A DNA stretch of 64,000 nt from Ohtaekwangia sp036503775. GTDB taxonomy: Bacteria > Bacteroidota > Bacteroidia > Cytophagales > Cyclobacteriaceae. A program made the translations under genes and the position numbers. The DNA lies in assembly GCA_036503775.1 (NCBI GenBank), contig DASXWH010000113.1:33907-97906 (forward strand). Reading direction: 5' to 3'. The notes under the pieces are model-generated. The model saw nothing but the letters and a program-made list of their open reading frames with translations, searched no databases and had not been told where the DNA came from. Positions 54,545 through 63,655 of the stretch are shown piece by piece (the stretch's first letter is position 1; every line of letters starts with the position of its first letter).

Positions 54545-55338
54545 CTTAATTTCAGGTCAATGAGAAAATGATCGGACATTCCGGAGAGCATGGAAAACTG
54601 ATTGAGATTAATCTCTATTGCATGCAATCGCTTTAAAAATCCTTCACGCTTCCGGAAGAAATTTTCCAGGTAAGATGGGGGAACAGCAATCCCGATTGGC
54701 CTGGTGTGAATGATCGAAAAGTTTTTTGCAGACCAATCTTTGATTTGCCCCGGACGACAGTACCATGTTTTAACAACGGCTCCCTGTAAATCAGCCGGAA
54801 CTTCTGAAGAGGTCCACCTGCGAAAAATATTGTTGAACTGAAACTTAGCCGTGAAGTATAGCGACTCCCAAAAACAGAATTTGGGCATGATCACAGCAAT
54901 AAACCGTCCGCCCGGAGAAAGCAGTGCTGGAATTTTTTCCAACAGATTTTTCAACGAATCAGGGTTAATGCAATTCAACCCACCAAAGTTGGAATAGATC
55001 AGATCAAATTTTTTATCAAACAGGGTTTCATCGAAGCTGTCGAGGTCCAGGTAGTGTGAGCTGATTTTATTCTGAAGCGAATACTGGTGAGCTTTCCGTT
55101 GTGTAACACGAAGCATTTCTTCTGATACATCCGTGGCCACAATATTGAATCCCTTCTCGCTGAAAAGAAGTGCATCCTCACCGGTGCCACAGTTCAATTC
55201 GAGAATTTCAAGCCCTTTCAATTCGGAGGTGATCTTTTCAAGGTAATTCCATACATACTTTCGCTGCAGTTGTCCTATGGCACTTAGGGTAAATGCCGAA
55301 TCATAAGTGGAGGCGATATGATCAAAAGGAGCAGCCAT
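54541..55338 (-). CDS. Class I SAM-dependent methyltransferase
   Basis: 265 residues, UbiE/Methyltransf_25-like. FDHIASTYDSAF, motif I ILELNCGTGEDALLFSEKG, VATDVSEEMLRVTQRKA, FDLIYSNFGGLNC and LLSPGGRFIAVI. The C-terminal half is extended and carries FPPxxL-like IAVPPSYLENFF. Could methylate a small molecule or lipid intermediate; substrate unknown. Sits between the two B12-type radical SAM genes, sharing a transcript. Confidence 0.88.
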   Translation of the reverse strand: MAAPFDHIASTYDSAFTLSAIGQLQRKYVWNYLEKITSELKGLEILELNCGTGEDALLFSEKGFNIVATDVSEEMLRVTQRKAHQYSLQNKISSHYLDLDSFDETLFDKKFDLIYSNFGGLNCINPDSLKNLLEKIPALLSPGGRFIAVIMPKFCFWESLYFTAKFQFNNIFRRWTSSEVPADLQGAVVKTWYCRPGQIKDWSAKNFSIIHTRPIGIAVPPSYLENFFRKREGFLKRLHAIEINLNQFSMLSGMSDHFLIDLKLR

Positions 55339-55399
55339 CTTGAGATACGAGGGATGATTTACGAAGTACGATTTGGTGTGGGTGTGTCACAGCTGTCTT

Positions 55400-56881
55400 C
55401 TACTTTCTGTTTTCAGCTTCTGCTTCTTTCTTTTCCAGTTGCTTCAGTCGCAATCGCTGTGTGAAGGCTGTAGGAATATAATAAAAAGTAGCGAGCCCTG
55501 ACCTGATATCAGTATAACTAAGACGCATTGGCTCGCGAAAGAGTTTCTTCAGGCTGTTAAATCCTTTATGTTTCCGGTAAATGCTGTGAACGTAGCGGTG
55601 GAGTTCTTTATAGTAAGCAGTATTAAAGGTGCTTTTGAACATCATCGCCAGGTCATCGGAGTCTGACCAGTTCTGTTTCTCGTGAAGCTGATCCTTTACC
55701 TTGTCGTAGAATTTTGTTCCCGGAAGCGGATACGAAACCGAAATACCCACTTCATCCGGCATTAGATCCAATACCATCTTCAGGGTTGCATCAATGTCTT
55801 CTTTGGTTTCGCCCAGATAACCGAATTGCAGAAAGAATGCTACCCGTATGCCTTTTTGCTTCATCAGTTTTGTGGCGTTGTAAATCTGGTCTGTAGTAGT
55901 GCCCTTATCCATGGCATCCAGAATTTTTTGTGACCCGGACTCGGCACCTACCCAAATGGTTTCCACACCGGCATCGGCCAGAGCCTGCAGATTATCCTCT
56001 TCCAGAAGCAGATCAACGCGGGATTGTATTTTGAATCTGAAATTTAAATTCCTTCTCTTCACTTCATCCCTGAACTCCTGTGCCCAGCCCGGCTTTAAAC
56101 TAAAAATGTCGTCACACATCCAGAAATGCGTGGGCTTGTATTGCGTGAGCAGTTTTTCAATTTCATTCACAACATGTTTAGGTGAACGTGAGTTGTACCG
56201 GTTTCCATAGATCGGTTTGGCGCACCAGTTACATTTATACGGACACCCTCTTGTGGTAGCAAGGTTAAGTGAAAAATACCCATGATGCTCTATCCAGATA
56301 TTTCTATAGCTGTCTATATCCACCAGGTCCCAGGCCGGCAAGGGGAGTGAATCCAGATCACGCATAACCGCACGGGCAGGAGTAACGATTACTTCATTGT
56401 TTTTCCGAAATGCAACGCCATGCAGACCGGAAGGATCACCTCCGGATTCCAGTGTCAGCAGCAATTCTTTCAATCCTTCTTCACCTTCACCCCGAACTAC
56501 ATAATCAACACCGCGATCCAGGTATTTCTGGTAATGATCTGTAGAGTCAGAGCTGTTGATGATCACGATGCTTCCATTCTTTTTTGCCAGGGAGGCCATC
56601 TCAAACGCTGCCTCGCGCATATTGGTAAGGCACATCTTGGTGAGGTAATTAAAGCCGTCATCATAGATCACTACATACCGTGGATTCTTCGCAATGTGAT
56701 TTTTGATTTCTGCAGGACCGTCTTTCAGGCAAACGTCAAATAAAGAAACATCGAAGCCATTTTCGCGCATGACAGCTGCAGCAAGTAATGTAGCTAACGG
56801 GGGATAAGGTTGCTTGAACCGCCATTGCTTGGGATCGAACTTGTAGAAATAGGAATGCGTAAATAATACCGTGCTCCTCAT
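55400..56881 (-). CDS. B12-binding-type radical SAM enzyme
   Basis: 493 residues. Starts MRSTVLFTHSYFYKFDPKQW, B12-like domain to about 140 with VVIYDDGFNYL and YVVRGEGEEGLKELL, radical SAM Cys 213, 217, 220 (TRGCPYKCNWCAKPIYG), WMCDDIFSLKPGW, QSRVDLLLEEDN and WVGAESGSQKILDAMDKGTT. Ends in a Lys/Glu-rich tail. Similar overall to the gene at 53153, suggesting duplication and successive steps. Overlaps the upstream NTase-fold gene by 4 bases. Function unknown. Confidence 0.9.
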   Translation of the reverse strand: MRSTVLFTHSYFYKFDPKQWRFKQPYPPLATLLAAAVMRENGFDVSLFDVCLKDGPAEIKNHIAKNPRYVVIYDDGFNYLTKMCLTNMREAAFEMASLAKKNGSIVIINSSDSTDHYQKYLDRGVDYVVRGEGEEGLKELLLTLESGGDPSGLHGVAFRKNNEVIVTPARAVMRDLDSLPLPAWDLVDIDSYRNIWIEHHGYFSLNLATTRGCPYKCNWCAKPIYGNRYNSRSPKHVVNEIEKLLTQYKPTHFWMCDDIFSLKPGWAQEFRDEVKRRNLNFRFKIQSRVDLLLEEDNLQALADAGVETIWVGAESGSQKILDAMDKGTTTDQIYNATKLMKQKGIRVAFFLQFGYLGETKEDIDATLKMVLDLMPDEVGISVSYPLPGTKFYDKVKDQLHEKQNWSDSDDLAMMFKSTFNTAYYKELHRYVHSIYRKHKGFNSLKKLFREPMRLSYTDIRSGLATFYYIPTAFTQRLRLKQLEKKEAEAENRK

Positions 56882-57819
56882 GCCGCTGCTGTCTTGTTCA
56901 TTTTCTGTGTGAACTCATCTACTTTTTGCTGGTAAATGTCTGTTACCTTCCGTTGATAATGCTTAGGATGATTTTTGGAAGCATAGCTTTTGGATTTGAA
57001 GGCTACCTGAAAATCTGGCTGCGCATACTTTCCGCCATAGATCTTTTGCCATCTGCCAAGAGTCATATTCATGAAATATTTGTCAAGCCAGGCTCCGCCT
57101 AAAGCCGTGATCAATTTTTCGCAGAACGATTTAACCCATCCCGAGCTTGCCGGAGGAACGTTATCTATCGGTCGTGATATATAATTCGGAAAGAAATTTT
57201 TTAACCACGGATTCTGACTGTGCAGTTTAGTATAGTATTCGGCCCCCTGAAGCGGTATTACCGTGGCCAGTTCCGTTGCTGTGAACATATTCTTTTCTTC
57301 AATCTCCAGGTGTTCGGTGTCAACAAAGTAATTTACACAGAAGTATTTGTGTGAGTTGAATAAAAAGATGCGCTTATACATCACCAGCAGCATGCGCGCT
57401 ATCCAGAGCCGGCCGGGATGCGTAACGATAAAGAAATCAAGGTCTGATTTTTCATCCATATAACCTTTCGACAAAGACCCTGAAGCCATCACAGCCCGAA
57501 CAAAAGGAAAGCGATTAATCAGCCTGGCCTGCCGCTGTGCTATAGACAGACATCGCTCAGCTTCTGCGTTGCCTTTCTGCCTTCGGATTACATTGGTTTC
57601 GTTGTTTTGAACGGTGAAAAATTCACCAAAACGATATATAAATTTTTCTCCCGACAAGCTGTTCAATTGGCTTACGATGAAGGAATGATCTACATGATTG
57701 ATCCCGAGGAATCTGAATACTTCTTCTGATTTTAACGGGTAATTAAAAATGTCATAGTACAACAGCGTACGGATAATATGATTGCGAACCTCAGCAGTAT
57801 GATTTTCAACTTCTTTCAA
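56878..57819 (-). CDS. Nucleotidyltransferase-fold protein
   Basis: 313 residues. The Pol-beta-type nucleotidyltransferase signature is clear: ASGSLSKGYMDEKSDLDFFIVT (GS then D-x-D about 115-137), preceded by a winged-helix-like start (RTLLYYDIFNYPLKSEEVFRFLG) and followed by a helical C-terminal half. Such enzymes transfer nucleotides to proteins, antibiotics or small molecules. First gene of the minus-strand operon that ends with the ABC exporter. Divergent from acs. Confidence 0.82.
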   Translation of the reverse strand: MKEVENHTAEVRNHIIRTLLYYDIFNYPLKSEEVFRFLGINHVDHSFIVSQLNSLSGEKFIYRFGEFFTVQNNETNVIRRQKGNAEAERCLSIAQRQARLINRFPFVRAVMASGSLSKGYMDEKSDLDFFIVTHPGRLWIARMLLVMYKRIFLFNSHKYFCVNYFVDTEHLEIEEKNMFTATELATVIPLQGAEYYTKLHSQNPWLKNFFPNYISRPIDNVPPASSGWVKSFCEKLITALGGAWLDKYFMNMTLGRWQKIYGGKYAQPDFQVAFKSKSYASKNHPKHYQRKVTDIYQQKVDEFTQKMNKTAAA

Positions 57820-58038
57820 GAATGGATGGGCTTTGTTGAAATTACAAAAATTTTATGCGATGTGCACAGAGCACACTTCATACACTATTTGAATTTCCGG
57901 AAAAAGAACAGAATTTTATCACCCTGGGCTGTCACCGAAACCGTGACGAGGAATTCACCGCACTAAGTGCTTCCTTCTAAGTGTTTTACGTGCCAACTAT
58001 TTTTTAGATTAGAGCAAGTTTTTTTATCACCAACAACC

Positions 58039-59931
58039 ATGAACCTTATCCGGACTGTAGAAGATTATCGGCATCAGTATCAAAAGAGTGTAGAGCATCC
58101 TGAAAATTTCTGGAGTGAAGTAGCAGAAACATTTTTATGGCGAAAGAAATGGAGTAAAGTACTCGAATGGGATTTCCATAAGCCGGAAGTAAAATGGTTC
58201 ATTGGAGGCAAGCTCAACATCACGGAGAATTGTCTCGACAGGCACTTGGCCAATCACGCCAATCGCACTGCCATTATCTGGGAACCAAACAACCCTAAGG
58301 ATGACGCGAAACACATAACGTATCAGCAGCTCTTCGAAGAAGTTTGCAAGACGGCCAACATGCTGAAAGCACATGGCGTGAAAAAGGGTGATCGTGTTTG
58401 TATCTATCTCCCGATGATCCCTGAGTTAGCGTACACGGTGCTGGCTTGTGCACGCATTGGTGCTGTACACTCTGTGGTTTTTGCCGGGTTCTCCGCAAAA
58501 TCACTAACCGACAGAATAACTGATGCGGGATGTAAAATTGTGGTGACATCAGATGGTTCATATCGCGGTGATAAGACGATCAACCTGAAAGGTATCATAG
58601 ATGATGCATTGGTAAACTGTCCTGACGTCAACAAGGTAATTGTAAAAGAGCACGTTAAATCCGGAGCAAAAATGAAAACCGGTAGAGATGTATGGTGGCA
58701 TGATGAGATCACAAAATTCAATGCAGATTGCCCGGCTGAAGAGATGGATTCTGAAGACATGCTCTTTATTCTCTATACTTCCGGATCTACAGGTAAACCG
58801 AAAGGTATGGTACATACCTGTGGTGGTTATATGGTGTATACCAACTATACATTTAAAACAGCATTTCAGTATCGCGAGAATCAGGTGTACTGGTGTACAG
58901 CCGACATCGGATGGATAACCGGTCACTCCTATATATTATATGGCCCATTGTCTGCGGGAGCAACTACCGTAATTTTTGAAGGCGTTCCTTCCTGGCCCGA
59001 TATGGGCAGATTCTGGGAAGCCATTGAAAGACATAAAGTAAATATTTTTTACACTGCGCCTACAGCTATCCGTGCTCTGGAGAAGGCACCGCTGAGCTTT
59101 GTTGAGAAGTATGATCTTTCCTCATTACAGGTTTTGGGAAGTGTTGGTGAACCCATCAACGAGGAAGCGTGGCACTGGTATGATGAAAACATTGGTAAAA
59201 AGAATTGCCCGATCATTGATACGTGGTGGCAAACGGAGACCGGTGGTTTTATGATCGCACCCATCGCTGGTGTTACCAGATTAAAACCAGCATATGCCAC
59301 TTTGCCATTGCCAGGTGTTCAACCTGCCGTGATGAATGAAGGGGGACTAGAGGTGCAGGGAAATAATATTGAAGGAAGGCTGACCATCCGATTCCCGTGG
59401 CCATCGATGGCACGTACCATTTATGGTGATCACCAACGGTTCAAGGAAACGTACTTCTCTTCATTCCCGGGTAAGTATTTTACGGGAGACGGCTGTAAAC
59501 GTGATGATGAAGGATACTACCGGATCACCGGACGTGTTGACGATATCATTATAGTATCCGGACATAACCTCGGAACAGCCGAAATTGAAAGCGCCATTGA
59601 TGAGCACTCCGCTGTGTGCGAGACAGCGGTTGTAGGTTATCCGCACGACATCAAGGGCCAGGCGGTGTATGCTTTTGTGATCTGTTATGAAAAACCTGCG
59701 GAAGAGGAAAAGCTTCGTGCGGAGATAAAAGATACCGTTTCCAAAATCATAGGAGCGATAGCCAAGCCGGATAAGATCCAATTTGTCAGTGGTCTTCCCA
59801 AAACGCGTTCCGGAAAGATCATGCGCAGAATTCTGCGAAAGATAGCCGAAGGAGATATGGCTAATCTGGGAGATACGTCTACGTTACTCGACCCCAACGT
59901 AGTAGAAGAAATCAAGGCCGGAGCCCTTTAA
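58039..59931 (+). CDS. acs: Acetyl-CoA synthetase
   Basis: 630 residues from ATG 58039 (MNLIRTVEDYRHQYQ); the upstream TTG of the same frame is not protein-like. Converts acetate, ATP and CoA to acetyl-CoA. ATP loop LYTSGSTGKPKGMVHT, adenylation WWQTETGGFMIAPIAG, GRVDDIIIVSGHNLGTAEIE and acetyl-lysine site LPKTRSGKIMRRILRK. Typical length for AMP-forming Acs. The 219-base gap to the divergent NTase gene (57820-58038) holds promoter sequence only. Confidence 0.96.
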   Translation: MNLIRTVEDYRHQYQKSVEHPENFWSEVAETFLWRKKWSKVLEWDFHKPEVKWFIGGKLNITENCLDRHLANHANRTAIIWEPNNPKDDAKHITYQQLFEEVCKTANMLKAHGVKKGDRVCIYLPMIPELAYTVLACARIGAVHSVVFAGFSAKSLTDRITDAGCKIVVTSDGSYRGDKTINLKGIIDDALVNCPDVNKVIVKEHVKSGAKMKTGRDVWWHDEITKFNADCPAEEMDSEDMLFILYTSGSTGKPKGMVHTCGGYMVYTNYTFKTAFQYRENQVYWCTADIGWITGHSYILYGPLSAGATTVIFEGVPSWPDMGRFWEAIERHKVNIFYTAPTAIRALEKAPLSFVEKYDLSSLQVLGSVGEPINEEAWHWYDENIGKKNCPIIDTWWQTETGGFMIAPIAGVTRLKPAYATLPLPGVQPAVMNEGGLEVQGNNIEGRLTIRFPWPSMARTIYGDHQRFKETYFSSFPGKYFTGDGCKRDDEGYYRITGRVDDIIIVSGHNLGTAEIESAIDEHSAVCETAVVGYPHDIKGQAVYAFVICYEKPAEEEKLRAEIKDTVSKIIGAIAKPDKIQFVSGLPKTRSGKIMRRILRKIAEGDMANLGDTSTLLDPNVVEEIKAGAL

Positions 59932-60002
59932 AAAAATTCAGAAAGCTTTATGGAATAGTTACGGGATGAGCATCTCATCACCGTAACTAAAGCCTAGAGC
60001 GT

Positions 60003-61907
60003 ATGAAAAAATTCTTTACTCTCCTTTTCTGTGCTGCATCCATTCTGTCATCAGCACAAGACGATCAGAAAGTCAAATCAACGATCAAACAAGTAACGGT
60101 TTTCCTGGAGGGTGCGCAGGTGACACGCCAGACCAACGTTCACCTGAAGCCTGGCATTACTACATTAACTCTCACCGGAATCTCTCCGGCCATTCAGGAA
60201 CAAAGTATTCAGGTGGAAGCTTCTTCGATAAAAATTCTCTCGGTAGCATTTCGCGTGAATTATCTGGAAGAAGTACAGAAGCCTGAAAAGATTTTTACGC
60301 TGGAGCAGGAACGAATAAGACTCCTGGGGCTGGTCGCGCAGGAAGAATCGTTTCAGGAAGTTTACAAAGAAGAAGAAAGCATTCTGAGAACAAATAAATC
60401 TGTTGGCGGTACAGCGAAAGGCGTTGAAATCGATGAATTGAAAGTGGCCATGGAATATTTCAGGCAACGTCTGCTGGAAATCAAAGAGCTGCAATTGAAA
60501 ACCACCCGTAACATTCGCAGGCACAACGAAGAGATCGGTAAGATTGAAGCGCAGCTTCGTGAACTAAGTTCAGTGAAGGCACAGCCTACCGGTGAGATCA
60601 CGATTAAAGTGTCAGCAAAAAATACAGTGCAGGCAGATCTGAAAGTGAAATATGTGGTGCAGGAGGCACGGTGGTTTCCGTCATATGATATTAGGGCAAT
60701 CAATATCAAATCCCCGGTGGGTGTTACCTATAAAGCCAATGTCTCGCAACAGTCTGGTGAAGATTGGGAAAATGTAGAGCTCACGATTTCTTCCGGTAAC
60801 CCGAAGGAGGTAGGAGCACGACCGGTTATCAGGCCGTGGTATCTGGGGTTTAACAATGCAACCTATCAGCAACCGGTTGTCAATCAGGTAAACACTTCAT
60901 CGATCTATGGCAGCAGGGCGCCTTCCATGATTCAGGGTAGGGTGGTTGATTCGAATGGAGAACCTATGCCGGGTGTAAATGTAGTCATCAAAGGTATGGC
61001 CATCGGTACAGTAACAGACGCAGAGGGATATTATTCGGTAATGGCCATTGGTGAATCACAAACGCTGGCGTTTTCCTTTGTTGGTTATCAGGCGCAGGAG
61101 GTAGCTGTGCAAGGCCGTGATCAGCTCAATGTTATTTTAGCGGATGATCAGATGATGCTGAATGAAGTGGTGGTTACCGGATATGGTGAGCAACGAAAAG
61201 CAGATATGACCGGATCAGTAGCCGGAATTCGCATCCGGGGTACCAGCAACGTAAACAGCAATGTGAAACGAAGTATCGTAGCTACACCTGTTGTACGGGA
61301 GACTAACGTTGAGTTCAAGCTCGATGAACCCTTCTCTATAAAATCCGATGGAGAGGTAAGAGCAACGGATATGATCGAATATGACCTGGACGCTCTGTAT
61401 GAATATTACTGTGTACCCAAGCTGGATGACGATGCGTTCCTGGTAGCCAAAATACTGAACTGGGATGAGTACAACTTCCTGGAAGGTGAGGCAAATCTTT
61501 TCTTTGAAGGTAAATTCATCGGCAAATCCGTGATGGACACCAGGAACACAAGCGATACCTTAACCCTTTCACTGGGCCGCGATGCGAATGTGTTGGTGAC
61601 AAGAGAGAAAGTGAAAGATCTTTCTTCAAAACAATTTATGGGCTCTAATCAGAAATCCACATTTGCGTATGACATCGTGGTACGCAACAAAAAGGCATTA
61701 CCTATCACCATTGTTATCGAGGATCAGATTCCGGTTCCCAACACCAAAGAGATTGAAGTAGATAAGTTCGATGATTCTGACGGAAACTACAACGAGGACA
61801 CGGGCATTATCAAATGGAGGAAGGAGGTGGCTTCAGGCAAATCTGAAACGATGAAGCTGAAGTATGCCGTGCGTTATCCGAAGTACAGTACGATGATCCT
61901 GGAATAA
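60003..61907 (+). CDS. MuiA-family (DUF4139) protein with a SusC-like insertion
   Basis: 634 residues. Signal peptide MKKFFTLLFCAASILSSAQ; DUF4140 start VKSTIKQVTVFLEGAQVTRQ; coiled coil (90-190); ARWFPSYDIRAI and DWENVELTISSGNP of DUF4139. At about residues 305-425 there is an insertion with a CarboxypepD-reg-like domain (QGRVVDSNGEPMPGVNVVIKG, GYYSVMA) and then LNEVVVTGYGEQRKADMTGSVAGIRIRG, as in the plug start of SusC/TonB receptors. DUF4139 resumes at NVEFKLDEPFSI to the C-terminus. Mucoidy inhibitor function is the family name, not shown here. Confidence 0.88.
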   Translation: MKKFFTLLFCAASILSSAQDDQKVKSTIKQVTVFLEGAQVTRQTNVHLKPGITTLTLTGISPAIQEQSIQVEASSIKILSVAFRVNYLEEVQKPEKIFTLEQERIRLLGLVAQEESFQEVYKEEESILRTNKSVGGTAKGVEIDELKVAMEYFRQRLLEIKELQLKTTRNIRRHNEEIGKIEAQLRELSSVKAQPTGEITIKVSAKNTVQADLKVKYVVQEARWFPSYDIRAINIKSPVGVTYKANVSQQSGEDWENVELTISSGNPKEVGARPVIRPWYLGFNNATYQQPVVNQVNTSSIYGSRAPSMIQGRVVDSNGEPMPGVNVVIKGMAIGTVTDAEGYYSVMAIGESQTLAFSFVGYQAQEVAVQGRDQLNVILADDQMMLNEVVVTGYGEQRKADMTGSVAGIRIRGTSNVNSNVKRSIVATPVVRETNVEFKLDEPFSIKSDGEVRATDMIEYDLDALYEYYCVPKLDDDAFLVAKILNWDEYNFLEGEANLFFEGKFIGKSVMDTRNTSDTLTLSLGRDANVLVTREKVKDLSSKQFMGSNQKSTFAYDIVVRNKKALPITIVIEDQIPVPNTKEIEVDKFDDSDGNYNEDTGIIKWRKEVASGKSETMKLKYAVRYPKYSTMILE

Positions 61908-61920
61908 ATCCATAGTGCTC

Positions 61921-61986
61921 CTTTGTGTCTTCGTGCCTTTGGTGGCAAAAAATGCAATCTTGCTACGAAGGCACCAAGACACAAAG
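61921..61986. terminator. Long imperfect inverted repeat between convergent genes
   Basis: Left arm begins CTTTGTGTCTTCGTGCCTT (61921-61939) and pairs with AAGGCACCAAGACACAAAG (61968-61986) with a single mismatch. The outer part continues with TGGTGGCA against TGCTACG. Lies between the plus-strand MuiA-like gene and the minus-strand dehydrogenase. Similar palindromes with CTTTGTGTC...GACACAAAG recur in Bacteroidota in my recollection. Probably a two-way terminator. Confidence 0.7.
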
Positions 61987-61998
61987 ATTCACAAAGCG

Positions 61999-62988
61999 CT
62001 ATACGGAAATCTCATTGGTTAGTGACTCTTTGTTAATAAAGGCCTTGAGGTTCGATAAAGTAACATTCGCAATCTGAGTGAGGGCTTCCTGTGTGAAGAA
62101 GCCCTGATGCGCTGTGACAAGCACATTGGGAAAACTCATCAGGCGCGCGATGGTATCATCTTCAATGATCTCTTCCGAAAGGTCTTTGAAGAATAGCTTC
62201 TCTTCCTGCTCGTACACATCAATACCAAGTGCGCTGATCCGGCTGTTCTTTAATCCCTGAATAACCGCTTTGGTGTCAATCAATCCACCGCGACTGGTAT
62301 TGATCAGCATCACTCCTGGTTTCATTTGCTGAACACTCGTGCTGTTGATGATGTATTTGGTGTTGGCATTCAGCGGACAATGAAGTGAGATCATATCTGA
62401 TTTTGAAAGCAGATCATTCAGCGAAACATATTTCACCCCGGATTTCACCAGCTCATCATTGGGTTTGATATCGTATGCCAGCACGTCACAGCCGAAGCCC
62501 AGCATGATCTTGCAGAATGCTTTTCCAATATTCCCGGTGCCGATGGCTCCAATGGTTTTTCCATGAAGATCAAAACCCAGCAATCCGTTCAGGGAAAAAT
62601 TCTGTTCGCGTACGCGGTTGTAGGCCTTATGCGTTTTCCGGTTTAGTGTCATGATCATGGCTACGGCATGTTCTGCCACAGCTTCGGGAGAATAAGCGGG
62701 TACGCGGACTACCTTGATATTATGATCGGCACAGGCCTGCAGATCAACGTTGTTATATCCGGCACAACGCAGTGCAATTACTTTGACACCTTGCTTCGCC
62801 AGTTGAGACACTACCGTTTTGTTGACACGATCATTTACAAAAACACAAACACCTTCACTATGTGCAAGCTGAGCAGTTTGTTCATTGAGTTGTCCGTCCA
62901 GGAAGTTCAGTGTGAACCCGAAGGATTTATTTTGTTCTTCGAAGAATGTTCTGTCGTAAGGTTGGGTGCTGAAGAAGGTAAGGGTCAT
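61999..62988 (-). CDS. D-2-hydroxyacid dehydrogenase (D-lactate type)
   Basis: 329 residues. NAD-binding GTGNIGKAFCKIMLGFGCDVLAYD, catalytic Arg in NTSRGGLIDT, Glu in DVYEQEE and His in TAHQGFFT, with N-terminal part LRCAGYNNVDLQA typical of D-lactate dehydrogenase (LdhA) of fermenting bacteria. Most likely reduces pyruvate to D-lactate; related acids are possible. The DUF488 gene stop lies 13 bases upstream of its start on the same strand. Confidence 0.9.
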   Translation of the reverse strand: MTLTFFSTQPYDRTFFEEQNKSFGFTLNFLDGQLNEQTAQLAHSEGVCVFVNDRVNKTVVSQLAKQGVKVIALRCAGYNNVDLQACADHNIKVVRVPAYSPEAVAEHAVAMIMTLNRKTHKAYNRVREQNFSLNGLLGFDLHGKTIGAIGTGNIGKAFCKIMLGFGCDVLAYDIKPNDELVKSGVKYVSLNDLLSKSDMISLHCPLNANTKYIINSTSVQQMKPGVMLINTSRGGLIDTKAVIQGLKNSRISALGIDVYEQEEKLFFKDLSEEIIEDDTIARLMSFPNVLVTAHQGFFTQEALTQIANVTLSNLKAFINKESLTNEISV

Positions 62989-63001
62989 GCGTTGTAACGT
63001 T

Positions 63002-63607
63002 TCAGGTTTTCAGATAACCAATCTCCTTATTTATCAAACGATAAGCCATTTTTAACTGATCATCGACTGAAATTTCCGGAGTGAAGATATCTGATTTGCG
63101 AATTTTCTTATCGTATTTGTTCAGAAGCATATACTCCAGATCTGTGTTGGACTTTGTTGTTTTGTCTTTTATTATATGAATGACATCAAAGCCATTCCTT
63201 TGCAAGGCAACCGAAATCATGGAGAAGCGGTGACAAACGAGTGGATCACTTTCCGCACACATCAATGAAATAACGGATTGCTTCTCTACTTCCTCTCTTA
63301 ATTGCTCAACTCCCTTTTTGAAATTTTGCGATCTCCTCACTTTTTCGAAATCCACTTGGCCATTTTCATCTAACAAGGCAGGGTCGATTTGTCTCGCGCC
63401 AAACGCTTCTGGAAAATGCATGTACCTGATTTTGTTATCCGCTAAGAAATTTGCAAGAGATTTTTTGTTGTATTGAGGGTTATACCTGCTGGCGGCTGTG
63501 CTTCGTACGTCAACGATGCAGTTAACAGAGTATTTCTGGAGTAATTCAAGAAAATAATCAAGCTGGTGGATTGAATGGCCAATCGTATAAATTACCGGCT
63601 TATTCAT
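63002..63607 (-). CDS. DUF488 family protein
   Basis: 201 residues. TIGHSIHQLDYFLELLQ, DVRSTAASRYNPQYNKKSL, HFPEAFGAR and the C-terminal SLMCAESDPLVCHR motif (conserved Cys-x-Glu and Cys-His-Arg) define DUF488. Function unknown; the conserved Cys pair and basic residues suggest an enzymatic or nucleic-acid role. 13 bases separate it from the dehydrogenase and 48 from the gene upstream. Confidence 0.88.
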   Translation of the reverse strand: MNKPVIYTIGHSIHQLDYFLELLQKYSVNCIVDVRSTAASRYNPQYNKKSLANFLADNKIRYMHFPEAFGARQIDPALLDENGQVDFEKVRRSQNFKKGVEQLREEVEKQSVISLMCAESDPLVCHRFSMISVALQRNGFDVIHIIKDKTTKSNTDLEYMLLNKYDKKIRKSDIFTPEISVDDQLKMAYRLINKEIGYLKT

Positions 63608-63655
63608 GTTTTAAGTTAATACATTCTGCGGATTCTTGGAGGTTGCTATTGTAGA

